Made by a program: the position numbers and the translations under genes. Below the pieces are notes generated by a model. It saw only the letters and a program-made list of their open reading frames with translations. It ran no database searches and was not told the origin of the DNA. From Acanthornis magna (taxonomy: Eukaryota > Chordata > Aves > Passeriformes > Acanthizidae): a DNA stretch of 64,000 nucleotides. The DNA is taken from contig JAWUZG010000084.1 of NCBI GenBank assembly GCA_036785705.1, positions 14,397,501-14,461,500 of the forward strand, read 5' to 3'. Positions 12,542-24,700 of the stretch are shown here, piece by piece; position 1 is the stretch's first letter, and every line of letters begins with the position of its first letter.

Positions 12542-15048
12542 AACTTGATAGAGACCATCTCTTAAATCACCTGCAAAGATCAAAAACCACCTTTGAAGAC
12601 ACAGCTCTTATCTTTAACATGGAAGGTGTAAAATTAAATCGTTCTTCTCTTTGGCAGAATACTTGAAATGCTTTTGAGGTGAATTGTTTGGGTCTTTCCG
12701 CTGAAGATACTTTTCTGACAAACTGATAGCAGAGCTTCTCAGCCAAATACTGGGTAGGCACTGACCTGAGTTAATAAGCATGCTACTAATTTTGCTACCC
12801 TTCTTATTTGCTAGTACTTTATTTTCCATAAACAATATTACCCAAGTTCCCAAAAAACCCCAGAGTATTGTCTTGCTTGAAACCTGTGTTAATAAGCAAA
12901 ATCAAAAAACCCTTCAAAGTGATGGAAGGTGAAGGTGAATTTTTGTTTTAGAAATTCATTCTGGAACTGCTACAGACAGCTAATTGGAAAGAAACATCAG
13001 TTGGTAGAATGGTTTTTCTTGCCTGTTTGGTGTTGACTAAAGCACAGTGTCACTCTGAAGCCAGTTAAGGATATCTCATGGAGCTTTTTAATTCTTCTAG
13101 TGTAAAGCAAAGTAACATTAAACTATCGTAAGTAGAGATTTTCATAATGGTGACTGAATGCTGACAAACACAGCTTGTTGCTTTGGAAGCCTGGATGTGG
13201 TCTGTATTGGCTTTTTCCAAGTTGACCTGTTTTTGAATTGAAGCTGGCTGAATTCTTTATACACTTGTGCCGACATACCTGGCATTGTTGATGCATCTTA
13301 GTTTATTTCTGTGCAGGTTTGTGGGTAAATGACATATTAACATAAGAGAAGAGTTATGAAAATAGGAAAAAAAACACTGCAGAAAGGTCTAGTAATGGGT
13401 ATTTCAGATCTTCCAGATCTAAATATGTTGCTTTGTGGGATGTTGCTAATAGTTCTTTTAAAAAGTCTGGATTTGTGTTAGATTTCAGTCAAGTGCAGAT
13501 TATACAGCGAGTTTCATTTCAGTGAGGCAAAGAAGTTTCTTTCTTTGACTCCCAAAAGCGGAGGGAAATGTTTAAAGTTGGTTTAAAAGTAATTTAAGTG
13601 TTTCAGATGACATTCTGCTTTTGATTTTACTTTCAGTGTATGCTCCACTGAACTGACACTTTTCTTCCTAGCAAGTTTTTTCTTTCCTCTGTTCACATGT
13701 TGTACTTGTTGCAAAACAGTCCTTAGTGTTCATGCAGTTGTCGAGCTATTGAATAGAACCTATTAACAATATTAAATGATACAATTTTTTTTTGTCGTTG
13801 TAGGAAGAAATCTGCTTCATCTAATTCAATGCTAATTCAGTCCTGCTAATCTGCTAGTACTGTAGATTGAAAGATTTTTTTGCTGTTGCCAGGATACCCT
13901 GTAATGGGCAAGAAGCCTGAGAGAATACAAAACGTTCTGATTTTTTAACTTTTAAAAACTTTTGTGTTTAACAGGTAAGAAACTATTAAACTTCACTTAC
14001 AGCAGTAGATTTAGCTTCTGCATCTCTAAAGCCTTATCCTAAAGCATTCAGAAACCACTTATATTTTAAGCTTTTAGTATCCCTGATGTCCACTAAAGTC
14101 ACCTGATTCCTGTAGGTTCACATTTACCACTTTCTAAGCTGCAGTTCCTTCTGCAGTTCAGGCTTTGTGGCCATGCCTTCCCTTTTCTTGCAGCTTTTTT
14201 CTGACTACTTTCTAGCTGGCTGATTCTAACTTTGTCTTTTAACCTACTCTGCTCTTGCAGTATCTTCTTTCTCCACCCTGCTTTGGTTTACTATGACAAT
14301 CAAGGGTGTTCTAGACACACTGTTGTGGATATTCTGTTTGTTTTACAGTGTTTTGCTTTTGTACCAGGAAGTGTATCTGCTGCCCAACCTTTTTTGAAAG
14401 AGTTTGAAAGCAGATGTGTTCATGAACTGACGTATTGTAGGTATGAGTGATGTTTAGCACTATAGATTATTATATTGAAGTAGTACTGTCTTCTGCAATT
14501 AAATTTTTGGTACTAAACTGCATGTTTCAGTGCAAAAGTGTCTTCTGGGTAGCTATGCATTGTTTATCTTGCATTTTATATTATTATGGAATCATGAGCT
14601 TTCTCAGTGCAGAGATACCTTCATTTTCATTTTGAAGCTAATTGAGAGAATTCAGAATAGGAAAAATCTAACTGAATTCTGTGGCCAGTGAATATTTTAA
14701 ATTGGCTGTTGACATGGAATTACTAGAAAATTATTCATCTTCTCTACTTCTGCAGGGAGATTAGTGTTTAATTTACAGTTATTGCAGGTAATTAAGATCT
14801 GTATTTATTAACCTGTCATTTTACATAGAGTTTAGGAATTGACAAAGATATCCTTGTTGCTTGGTATAAAATTGCTCTTATAATATCAGACTGTGGATTT
14901 TACCTGATTTTTGTACTTCTGAACAGTTATGACCCCTTGAATTTTGGGGGATTGGTGTCTTGGAGTAAATTTTAGCTGGTTTGGATTTATTTGCATACTT
15001 CAGCATGTCAAATCTATTGATTATTGGGGCATTCAGTCATCGGGGGGA

Positions 15049-15091
15049 TGTGTATGCCTGTGATGTGTATGTGTGTGTATATACATATATT
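15049..15091 (+). repeat. TG/TA-rich simple repeat
   Basis: Alternating TGTGTATG and TATACATATA sequence directly precedes the CR1 fragment at 15109. It is an imperfect purine-pyrimidine alternating tract. Confidence 0.6.
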
Positions 15092-15108
15092 ACGTATTAT
15101 GTAAAAAA

Positions 15109-15717
15109 CCATAGGATTACAGAATAGTTAGGGCTGGAAGGGACCTCTGGAGTTCATCTCGTTCACCCCCCTGCCAAGGCACAGTCCCCTCGAGCAAGTG
15201 ACACAGGAACATAGATGGCGTTTGAATGTCTCCAGAGAGGGAGACTCCATGACCTCCGTGCGCAGCCTGTTCTAGTGCTTTGCCTCCCTCACTGTAAAGA
15301 ATTTCTTCCTCATGTTGAGGTGGAACTTCTTGTGGTTTAGTTTATCCTGTTGTTGGGCACTGTGGAAAAGAGTCCAGCATTATGCTCTTGGCACTTGCCT
15401 TTGAGATGCAAGAATGAGGTACCCTCTCAATCTTCTCTTCTCTGGACTAAATAGGCACAGCTCCCGCAGTCTCTCCTCGTAAGAGAGATGCTCCAGACCT
15501 CAGATCGTCTTTGTGGCCTCTGCTGGACCCTCTCCAGTAGCTCCCTTTCTTTCTTGAACTGTGGAGACCAGAATTGAACACAGCACTCCAGATGTGGCCT
15601 CTGTAGGGCTGAATAGAGGGGCAGGATCACCTACCTCGACCTGCTGGCCACACTCTTCCTGATGCACCCCAGGATACTATTGGCCCTCCTGGACACAAGA
15701 GCATACTGCTGGCTTAT
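15109..15717 (-). mobile_element. CR1 LINE, 5'-truncated copy with end of reverse transcriptase frame
   Basis: The plus strand shows the reverse complement of a CR1 3' end at 15109 (CCATAGGATTACAGAAT, GGGCTGGAAGGGACCTCTGG), so the element runs on the minus strand. From 15717 downwards it reads the conserved C-terminal reverse transcriptase stretch, including RANSILGCIRKSVASRSR, then a stop, then [20 protein letters not shown] and [15 protein letters not shown]. The frame is broken by stops and shifts, and the rest of the element is missing at the 5' side. It is a dead-on-arrival fragment of the common truncated type, antisense to PPP6R3. Confidence 0.93.
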
Positions 15718-18700
15718 CTGCAAATGTGTATTTATATTTCTGCTCTAGATAGCAGCACAGCCAGGATGCATAAATAAGGGAGACTAGGTTGATAAATATG
15801 GGTAAAAGCGATTTCACTTCAGTTAACTGTTCTGTAACAGCAGCAGGCTCCTCCTTCTCTTTTCTGATAGGGGAGTGAAAGTCCCTGTTTGATAACTTGC
15901 CTCAGTAGGAGGTGACATCTTGTTGACGAGCATGTTAGTAGGTCTCTGTCTGTCTTTATACAGTTTTCTGGTGTGGTTTTCTCCCAATCAAGAAAAGACT
16001 GCCACGTGCATTTCTCTCAAGAGGGTGTAGTTACTCTCTGAAAGTATAGTAGTAGTTGAGCAGAGCAGCGTATGTGCTGTAATTGATTATATAGTCTAGA
16101 AGGAATCCTAGCTCTTCATCCCGTGTCGGGGTCCCCTGGATGAGATAGTGGCAGCAGTGTTGCAGGAGGGTCAGAGGTAACTTCCCACTCTACAGCTCCC
16201 TGTGCCCAGCAGTGGCTGAGAGGGGGTGAAGGATCCAGTAACCTTGCTGTGAGAAAAGTACAGCCAGCCTGCACAAGGTCTCCCAGCCTTCCATGAAAGA
16301 GTTGTTAGTTGGTTTTGTTTCCTTTTCAGTATCTCCTCTAGTTTGTTAGGCCCTTGGACTAAGAAGGAATGTGCATGGTATTAGAAGTATGTATTCAATT
16401 GTTGAGGTAGAGGTGTTTGTATTTTCTGTTCTATTTAATTCCTATTAACTTCAAAACATCTGTTCGCTCCTTTCTCTACAGTTTCTTTGAAACTTCACTA
16501 GCTTATTATAATGTAAGTAATGGAGTGTATCTTTTCCACTAGGTCTCATGTTTGTGATGTAAACAGGCTGTTCTGACACTGAAGAAACAGCCACATGTTA
16601 TTTTGTATTCACTTGAGACTTGTATTCTATGTCAGATTGATCTTACATTTTGTTTAAGAAATGTAGCAGCTGTACCATGAAAATTCTCATTTATTACTGC
16701 TTTTATTTTTTTTGTGATTGCTGGGTGTAATGTAAAGTACTCTAAGTAAATCTAGGGACTTTGAACAGCAACTTACATCTTTCTAGCTAATAGTACTCAA
16801 TGAACCTCCCTGCTTTGATTGAAATTGATTTCAAATGGTTAGGACAGGCAGTTGTAGACAGCAAGTTTACAGTGGGTGATGCTCTGCTGAGTACAACAGG
16901 CAGTTTAAAAAGTAGCAACTAGAGTGTCTTCTGTAATTTTGGGTCACTGCTAGTTCTCTTCAGCTCAAAATTTTTTTCAGGTGTGCATTCATGCTTAGTT
17001 TTGTTATGAACAGAGGGTTTGCTTTCAGTGTCAAAATAAGCACTGTATAAATGCTAGTACAGTGTCTTATTACTGCCCATTGATTGGAGAAAGGGGAACC
17101 CTTCTTGCCCCTCCCCCCCAAAAAAAACAGCCAACCCCTGGAATCTAACTAGATATTCCTAGAGAGTAACTAGTTGAGGTAATGTGAAGCTGGCAGAAGG
17201 GCATGTTTGCCATTTAAAACAAATCTCTTAATCTGTTTAAAGGTCTTAGAAGATAATTTCCCAAAATTTTTAATGATAAAAGCTTAATAATTTATCTTCA
17301 TTGTTATTTCATCCTTCCTTAAACTTACCTACCTACTTGGTTTTAAGGAAGCAAAGGATTCTTTGCATTTGCAATGCTTTTATCATTACGAAATGCAAGA
17401 GCATCTTAAAACCTTAAAATCAAGGATTGCTTTGGTTGGTGCTCTCCTTGCATCCAGCAACTAGGTTGGTTTTTCCTAGTTGCTGCACAGGATTTGTAAA
17501 TCCTGTTTTGCTGAAGTAGGCTACATCACTAGAGATGTGTTTCATTCATTGAGAAGTTTGTTGGTGCAAAAATAATTGATTTTTTTCTTTTCCATCTGTG
17601 TACTTGAACCCTATAGTAAGAAAATAGAGCAATGCATGAAGAGAAGTGACAGATTCTGAGTTTGCTTTTTTATAATGCAATAGTTGTTACAACTCTATAT
17701 GTAGCATTTCTCAGACTTTCACATATTATGGAATCTTCAGCTTGACGCTGATGCACTTAAAGTTTCTCTTGCTTGAAAAATGTAACTGGGCATTGCAGTA
17801 AAATCTGTGAAGTTCCTACCAAAAACTCTGTGTATATGCCTTTGACATCTATGTAGTTGTCGGGTAAAAAGCCTTCAGCTGGCTACTGCAATCCTTCAAG
17901 TTTTCCTTTTGCACAAGTCTAACTGCCCATGTCAGCGTGGAGCTGCCAATACTCAACTCCTGTATGGAAGTCTGAGGTACCGAGTCGGGACTAACTCAGT
18001 GTACAATCACCATTCTCTTGTTTTTTAACCCTAAGTATGATGCTTAAAAATTCAACTCAAAGGAGCGGCTTGCTTTAGTTTTCTTATTTACTGAAAAGTC
18101 TTTTGGATGCCTTAAAGACTTGTTAGTCTGCTTTGTAAAAGGTTCAGTATAGGAGGCATTGCCCAAAACTAAACCATATGCTTTTCTGACTGGAATTCAC
18201 GTCTTAGTCTGGTAGCTTAAAAACAGGAATGTCTCTATTCAGGAAAGGTGTGTGGACAGGTACCATCACTTGAAGCTACAGAGAAATTTTGTGATACCAC
18301 TGTTACCAACTTTTTTTGATGGAAATGCTGCTTAAGCACTTGACCTCCAGAAAGAGCCACTGATAAGTTAGTTACTGGTGAAAATACTCCTGTGGTTTTC
18401 TTTCCCTTTAGTGGACGTAAAATTTAATTCTCCTTCTTGGTCTGAAAGGATTGTTCCTAAGCTGTATTTCTTCCATTAAGCAAATAATGGAAGTGAGAAT
18501 TTCAGTTACATGTATGTCAGCAGTTGAAAGTGGCCTTTCTTTGCTTTGTTGAACTGCGTTTTTCCTTTTCAGATTTAAGTCAAATGTTTATTACATGGAA
18601 AGCAATTCAGCATTTATTCAGAGAAGAATTTGTTAACAATATTAACTCAGAAAACAAAGCAGTATTTTTCTGGATATTAGGTGCTACTGAGGATCTTGAA

Positions 18701-21526
18701 TTGTCATAAGTTGTGCATCGGCAAGTTGACGTAAACTTTCATAAGTTCATTCACTGCTTAATGAACTGGATGTCAGTCTTGCTTACTGGGAACTTTCAGA
18801 GATTATAAGAAACGAATATGTTACAAAAAACAGTCAACTACATGCAGCATCTTTACCATCTTTAACACATTTTGTCTTTCCATGCGTGGGAGTTTAATCC
18901 TGGATTATTTTGCTGCTTGTAGTATCTAATCTTGAGCATGTCTAGTGTTTGGGAGTATTTTTTATCTTGCATTGAGTCCAGATGTGTTTTTCTGCCCTTA
19001 TTGAAAGTGAAGTTACATTGGGAGTAATACAACCCATTTGACCCATTGAGTTTTTTGTAAATTCGCAGGTAGTGAAATTTTGGGAGGAGCACACTTGTGA
19101 GTTTTGGACAGAAGGCTTAATGCCAACACTGTTAATGGGACTGAAATTTGAAAAAGCATGATGATTATATAGAAAATCAAAATCAGATTTTGGGAGGGAG
19201 GGTAGAACAGTAGGCTCTGAGATAAATAGCAATGGCATATTTTGATTTTAAAACTTCCAATCAGAACTATGATAGGCTGGTTCTAGATTATTGTCAGTCA
19301 TAATGCCTAAGAAAATTCTCTTCAGGGTTCCTGGACTTCCCCTTTGGCATAGTTTATGTTGTTTATTTTTCCTTATTTCTAAGGACCTGGGCTCCTGTTG
19401 AGAAGTGATGGAATAATCTGTGGCCGGCACCTGACATGTTGAGGGAGCAGCCCCTAAAAGAGCTTGCCTGGGACACAGTTTGTGAAATAACGCAGTAACA
19501 TGTTTGCAGTAGTATGCCTCTTTTTTTGTTATTGCTCTTTTCCATTGCTGAATTTCTCTTGAAATAAGTAACTGAGAAATACATTGACACTACTGAAATG
19601 AGCATTAATCACTACAGAGGTGTTTACATCTGGAATTAGCATTGATAGTGGTTACTTAGAAGGATGGTACTTTCACTGATTGGGGCAAGGGGGAGGGATT
19701 TGATCTGCTTTCTAGATGTTTAAAAATCCCAATCAAAAAATATCCTCTGACTTTAATAATACACTAGTTTTAATTCCTTACAGTAAATTTGTGTGTAGCT
19801 TGCGTTACCCACAGGCTAATGTTTTTCATAACTGTATAATTTGATTCAAGCTAATTTGTGAGATCAGGTGTGTTAAACCCTGCTTGTAAGTTTACTAATA
19901 CTTTTAGTACAAAACAATTTTTTCTGCTTCCTAATCACTTAATACTTGCATGGAATGTTAGTACCAATACTGCAATCGAATAAATTTATATGTTGCCTGA
20001 TTGATTTAGTTTGAATCCCATATCTTTATACAGAAAGCTATGTAATCTGGGTCAGTTGCGTGTGTTACAATTTCTGAAAAAAGGTTAAGCAGATTGAGGT
20101 GTTATCATGACCAGTGTGTAGTGGTTAAAGCAACGATTAAAACCCTAAAAGCAATCAAGATCTTTCGATAGTGAATATACCAAGTATTTAGGTTGAATAT
20201 TGAAAGTCTTGCTAATGAAAAGATTGTGCACACAAAGGTTTTTGCTGGATTCTTAAGGTTGTATCTGTTTTCCAAACTGCTCAAGTACTAAATTTCACAC
20301 AATGCTGTTCTAAGTAGCTGTAGTGTGCATGCTGAATCAATTTGAACTTGGAAATAAGTAATACTTAAATGCTGCCTCTTAGTTGCAAAAGAATTGGATA
20401 TTTCTGTCCTAATTTTTATGGGGTTTTTGGGTGTATAACAACAGCATAGTTGGACTATTGCCTTTAACCTTGCTGCTGTATACAGTCCACAGTTTACAGA
20501 AGTGTCCTTGCTAAAGTAATACTGTTCACTGGAATTCTCTGCCTTGACTACATGTCCTCACAGCTGATGTTGCTGGTGCACAGCAGTAACTAATATATTG
20601 AATTAATCTTTCACATTTGGAAAGCATTTACTAGAGGAGCAAAAGCAGTGTTTCTTATTTAAGAGTGCTGCTCAAAACTGTTGCTTTCATTTGTAAGGGA
20701 AGAAAAGTTTTTCTTACTGTGTTCTAGTATCTCTACTATCTCTTTTTAGTCCACTTAAAATCTGCGTTCATTAGTTAATACTAATACACAGTTAATACTG
20801 TGTCAGAGGTCAAATGTCATGTAAAAGCCCTGTTTTCAGGGCTGAGGGAAATTAAGTTTTGTATTGAGCTTAATGAGAGGTGAAAGCAAGAATTTATTTG
20901 CTGTATTGTAGATTGAAATACTCTTTTCTGATCGCACAGTTGTCTCAGTAGCAACTGTTCGAAAGGTGTCTCAGAGAAACATAATATAGAGATGCCAAAG
21001 CATTTTATAGGAAAAGGTTGTTCATTCTTGTACATCTGTTGCAGCCTCTTACAATGTTTCAGTGGTTGGGGCCACTGCCCTTGACATGTTTGTGTAACAC
21101 ATCTTACTGTCCTTTGTTATTCCTCCTCTATCAAGTTTGTGGAGGCAGGTGCAATTAGTGTAGTGTTGAAATTAGCTCCTGCACTCTGAAGTGTGCTGCC
21201 TGCAAGCTAAAATTCTTTTGATTTCTCTACCCTTGTAGGTATTTTCTTCAGTGCTGGGGGTGGTACTTCAGTGCAGTTATGCTCTGTCCATTTCATCTTC
21301 TCCTAGTTCTATTAATTGCTGAGCAAATCATTCTGAATCTCTGACTCAATGCATAGCATAAAAACAGGAATGGAAAAAGCAAATTTAGTAAATTGAAAAC
21401 CAAAGTTCGTACCTTTTTCTTTAATGCAAATTGGCATGTTCCTTTCATGTAAGTAAAACCCTGCCTTTTACCTTTGAATGTTAGAATAATGGCTTCTGCT
21501 AATATACTGCTATTCTTCTTACACAG

Positions 21527-21759
21527 ACCAGCATGTTTTGGAAATTTGATCTCCATTCGTCATCGCACATAGATACACTTCTAGAGAGAGAAGATGTAAC
21601 ACTGAAGGAATTGATGGATGAAGAGGATGTTCTACAGGAGTGCAAGGCTCAGAATCGCAAACTTATAGAGTTTCTGCTGAAGTCAGAATGTTTGGAAGAC
21701 TTAGTTTCATTTATTATTGAAGAGCCACCTCAAGACATGGATGAAAAAATCCGATATAA
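21527..21759 (+). CDS. PPP6R3: PPP6R3 exon 2 (first coding exon, residues 1-76)
   Basis: The acceptor CAG ends at 21526, six UTR bases follow, and the start codon is ATG at 21533. It encodes [17 protein letters not shown] at the start and ends in EKIRY plus two bases of K76. The donor GTAGGA is weaker than most in this gene. The exon covers the extreme N-terminal conserved block of the SAPS family. Confidence 0.97.
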
Positions 21760-24700
21760 GTAGGAAAACTTATGGGGTTGGGGGAGGTTTGGAAGGTGGA
21801 AAGAGGACTAACTTAATCTAATTAATTGATAGCATGAATCCCTGTGGGCTGGAGTATAGTACAGTATTGGTGTGTTTTAGATTAAGTCTGTTTTCAAGAG
21901 GCTTCATGACACTTTTAAACAAATCATTCTAATATATGCCTAGTTTTCATGTGGAAGCTTCTTATCCACAAATGCTTACAAAACCAGTTCATGTCCCTTT
22001 AAAGGAGCTGCAAAAAAAAAACTTCCAGGCAGAACTCACATGAAGAATCCTGTAGTTGTGATTAAGAAAATATGAATGAAAAACCCTTTTTGGGTAGTAT
22101 AGCTCCATGGTTAGCTTTGTTTTGTTGACTTGTAAGACGTTTTAAAGATGTATATTAGAAGATTCATTGTACTCCTTGGAAGAATGTCCTTAGGGTCTAA
22201 ATGCTGATGTTCTCCTTTCTGGAGTATGGCCATGACTTCTGGCTTGCTAAGAAGGTTCAAACTCAAAATCAATCTCACAATTTGTATAAAAGCACTTCTA
22301 CTGCTTTTGGCCTATTTTAAGTGTTAATACAGAAAGCTGCTTTTTTTTCTTAAAATGGTGTATAAAAATAATGTGAAATAAGCTACAGTCTTGGTTGCAG
22401 AACTTCCCAATTTCTGGTAAACCAAGCCTCCTGTAATTGTTTATAGTCGAGTTGGAAATTGAAGCAAATAAGAGGTCAGTAATTGAACAGATGGACTTAA
22501 ACAATAGGTCTTAAAATAAAAGCTTGCTCTTTCCTTTCTCAACTTCCCTACTGGTGTTATATTGCTACTGAAGGTCAGAGTAGTCCACTTAAATGAGCTT
22601 ATAGACACTTAAACAGGGCTTATAGGCTGAATGTGCAGTTTTATTACTTTGTATTAGATTGCTGCTTTAGTGCAGACAAACCCTACTTGAAAATTTGGTC
22701 AGGTGCCTTATCAGGTTCTGAATTCAGAGCTGGAAGTGTGAGAACTCTCACTGATGGATAATTTTTTTCTTTTCCCCAGATACCCAAACATATCATGTGA
22801 GCTGCTTACATCAGATGTCTCACAGATCAATGATAGATTGGGAGAAGAGGAATCCTTACTCCTGAAACTGTACAGCTTCCTCTTAAATGAATCTCCTCTA
22901 AACCCTCTACTTGCCAGTTTCTTCAGCAAAGTGTTAAGTATTCTTATCAGCAGAAAACCAGAACAGGTAAATATTTGCAAACTCACCAATTTAACAAGTG
23001 CTCTGATAAAGTTGTAGTACTCAGCAATTCTGCTTTAAGACTACATGTTTGAGGGATAGCAGTAGAATCAAAAGAGAGCATTCAGCTTTCATACTAGCTG
23101 AAGACACCTTTTTATTATGCACAAGATTAAAAAACACCCTTGGATGAGTAAGATGTATTTGATTCAGATTTGCCTGAGCCATTTATGCAATGAGGGCGTG
23201 AGTGCTTGTCTTTCGGCTTAGCTTAGCTGAGTGTTTTATGTAATATTTGCATTTATTACTGTTAGAAGCGTATGTAAGTGACTTGAATCAGTGTGACTTG
23301 AGTCTGACTTGGTGTGAAGAATTAAGAACAAGGCAAGAAACATTTGGAGTCTTTGCTCAGAAATGCTTTTGTACTCAGTGCATGTGGCCCAATACTGCAA
23401 ACAGCTGCAATGACGACTCTCAGTCCTGAGATACTGCTTGTGTTATGTTAAGAGTTTTGCTGTGTTAAGTTTTGCTCACTAAGCAGGGATGAGACTAATT
23501 CATATAAAAAAGAAAACCTGACTGCGTTGGATTTACAAGTAGGTTATGGTCAGCAAGTTGGGTTTGAGAGGAGGCCCAGGACACACTGTATTGTAGTATG
23601 GATCTGCCCTGTGCCACTTTCGCTATTCTCTGCCTGTGTATTATTTATCTTGCCTTGTACTGCAGGCTATATGTGGCAGCAGTGTTTAAGAAGTTCTCAT
23701 CTATTTTGTCAGTTTGGTAGGAGAGAGAAGTTAAAACTGGTTGGTGTAATTTGTGATGTAAAATACAGAGAAGCAAATGTAACCTCACTTTTTGATTTCC
23801 AGATTGTGGATTTTTTAAAGAGGAAGCATGATTTTGTAGACCTCATTATTAAACACATAGGGACCTCTGCTATCATGGACTTGTTGCTCAGGCTACTGAC
23901 TTGCATAGAACCTCCACAGCCCCGGCAAGAAGTGCTAAATGTAAGTAAAGTGTCTCAGAACTTCCGTCTGACATGTGTGAACTCTAAGCTGGTGTAAATT
24001 CTGCTGACTTTACTAAGTTTATTTCTATGTATGCTGAAATTAGATGTGTGGGATTTTGTTTGTGGGGTGGTATTTTTGTTTGTTTTTGGGTTTTTTCCTG
24101 AGCTGCTAATACTTTTTCCAGTGATACCCTGGTGCTGCTGCCACCAGAGTGGCTGGTCTCTTCCCTGGTATTTAGTATCTAACTTACACCTGAGAGATGC
24201 AATCTTAAAATTGTTTTAGGCCTTACCAAACACACTTTTGGCATCAAAGTTTGTTGAAATTAACCTAAGGTTTTTTTTTTTTACTGTGGCTCAGAAGCAC
24301 TAATTTTACTTTTTTTTCTGAAGTATTGTTAATGCTTATTTAGAAGCATTGACAGTATGACTTGTGGCAGTTGACAAAAGGCTACTTTAAATTTAATGAA
24401 TTCATTTAATTCATTCACTTGGGAAAAACTCTTATTAACATCTACAAACATTTTTACAGTGGCTAAATGAGGAGAGAATTATCCAGCGGCTTGTGGAAAT
24501 TGTACACCCGTCTCAAGATGAAGATGTAAGTATTGGTCTGACACTCTTCTGGGTCTGTCTGTTCAGCTGTACAACACAGTGTTAGAACTTCTAGTTTTAC
24601 TGTTTGCTGCTTGCCTTTTTCAGTAAGCTGATTTCAGTATTTAAGTGTGGTTATTTGAGGGAGGGTGTGTGGTTTTACTGCCCTCTCTGCCCCCTTTTTG

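Larger units (their letters stand above)
149..21526 (+). other. PPP6R3: PPP6R3 intron 1 (21.4 kb)
   Basis: Donor GTAAGT at 149 and acceptor with a pyrimidine tract ending TTCTTACACAG at 21526. I see no convincing coding exon on either strand; all open frames here are short and lack homology I recognise. It holds a T/G-rich minisatellite (about 4666-4810), an 18-bp palindrome (6274-6291), a CR1 3' end (12494-12541) and a longer CR1 fragment (15109-15717). Alternative non-coding first exons could be hidden here and would need transcript data. Confidence 0.75.

Noticed and set aside
15427..15630. Minus-strand 67-codon frame as a gene
   Set aside because: It is the remnant of the CR1 reverse transcriptase C-terminus inside a truncated element.
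23527..23997. 156-codon open frame as a separate gene
   Set aside because: Only 23803-23940 is coding (PPP6R3 exon 4); the rest reads through flanking introns.
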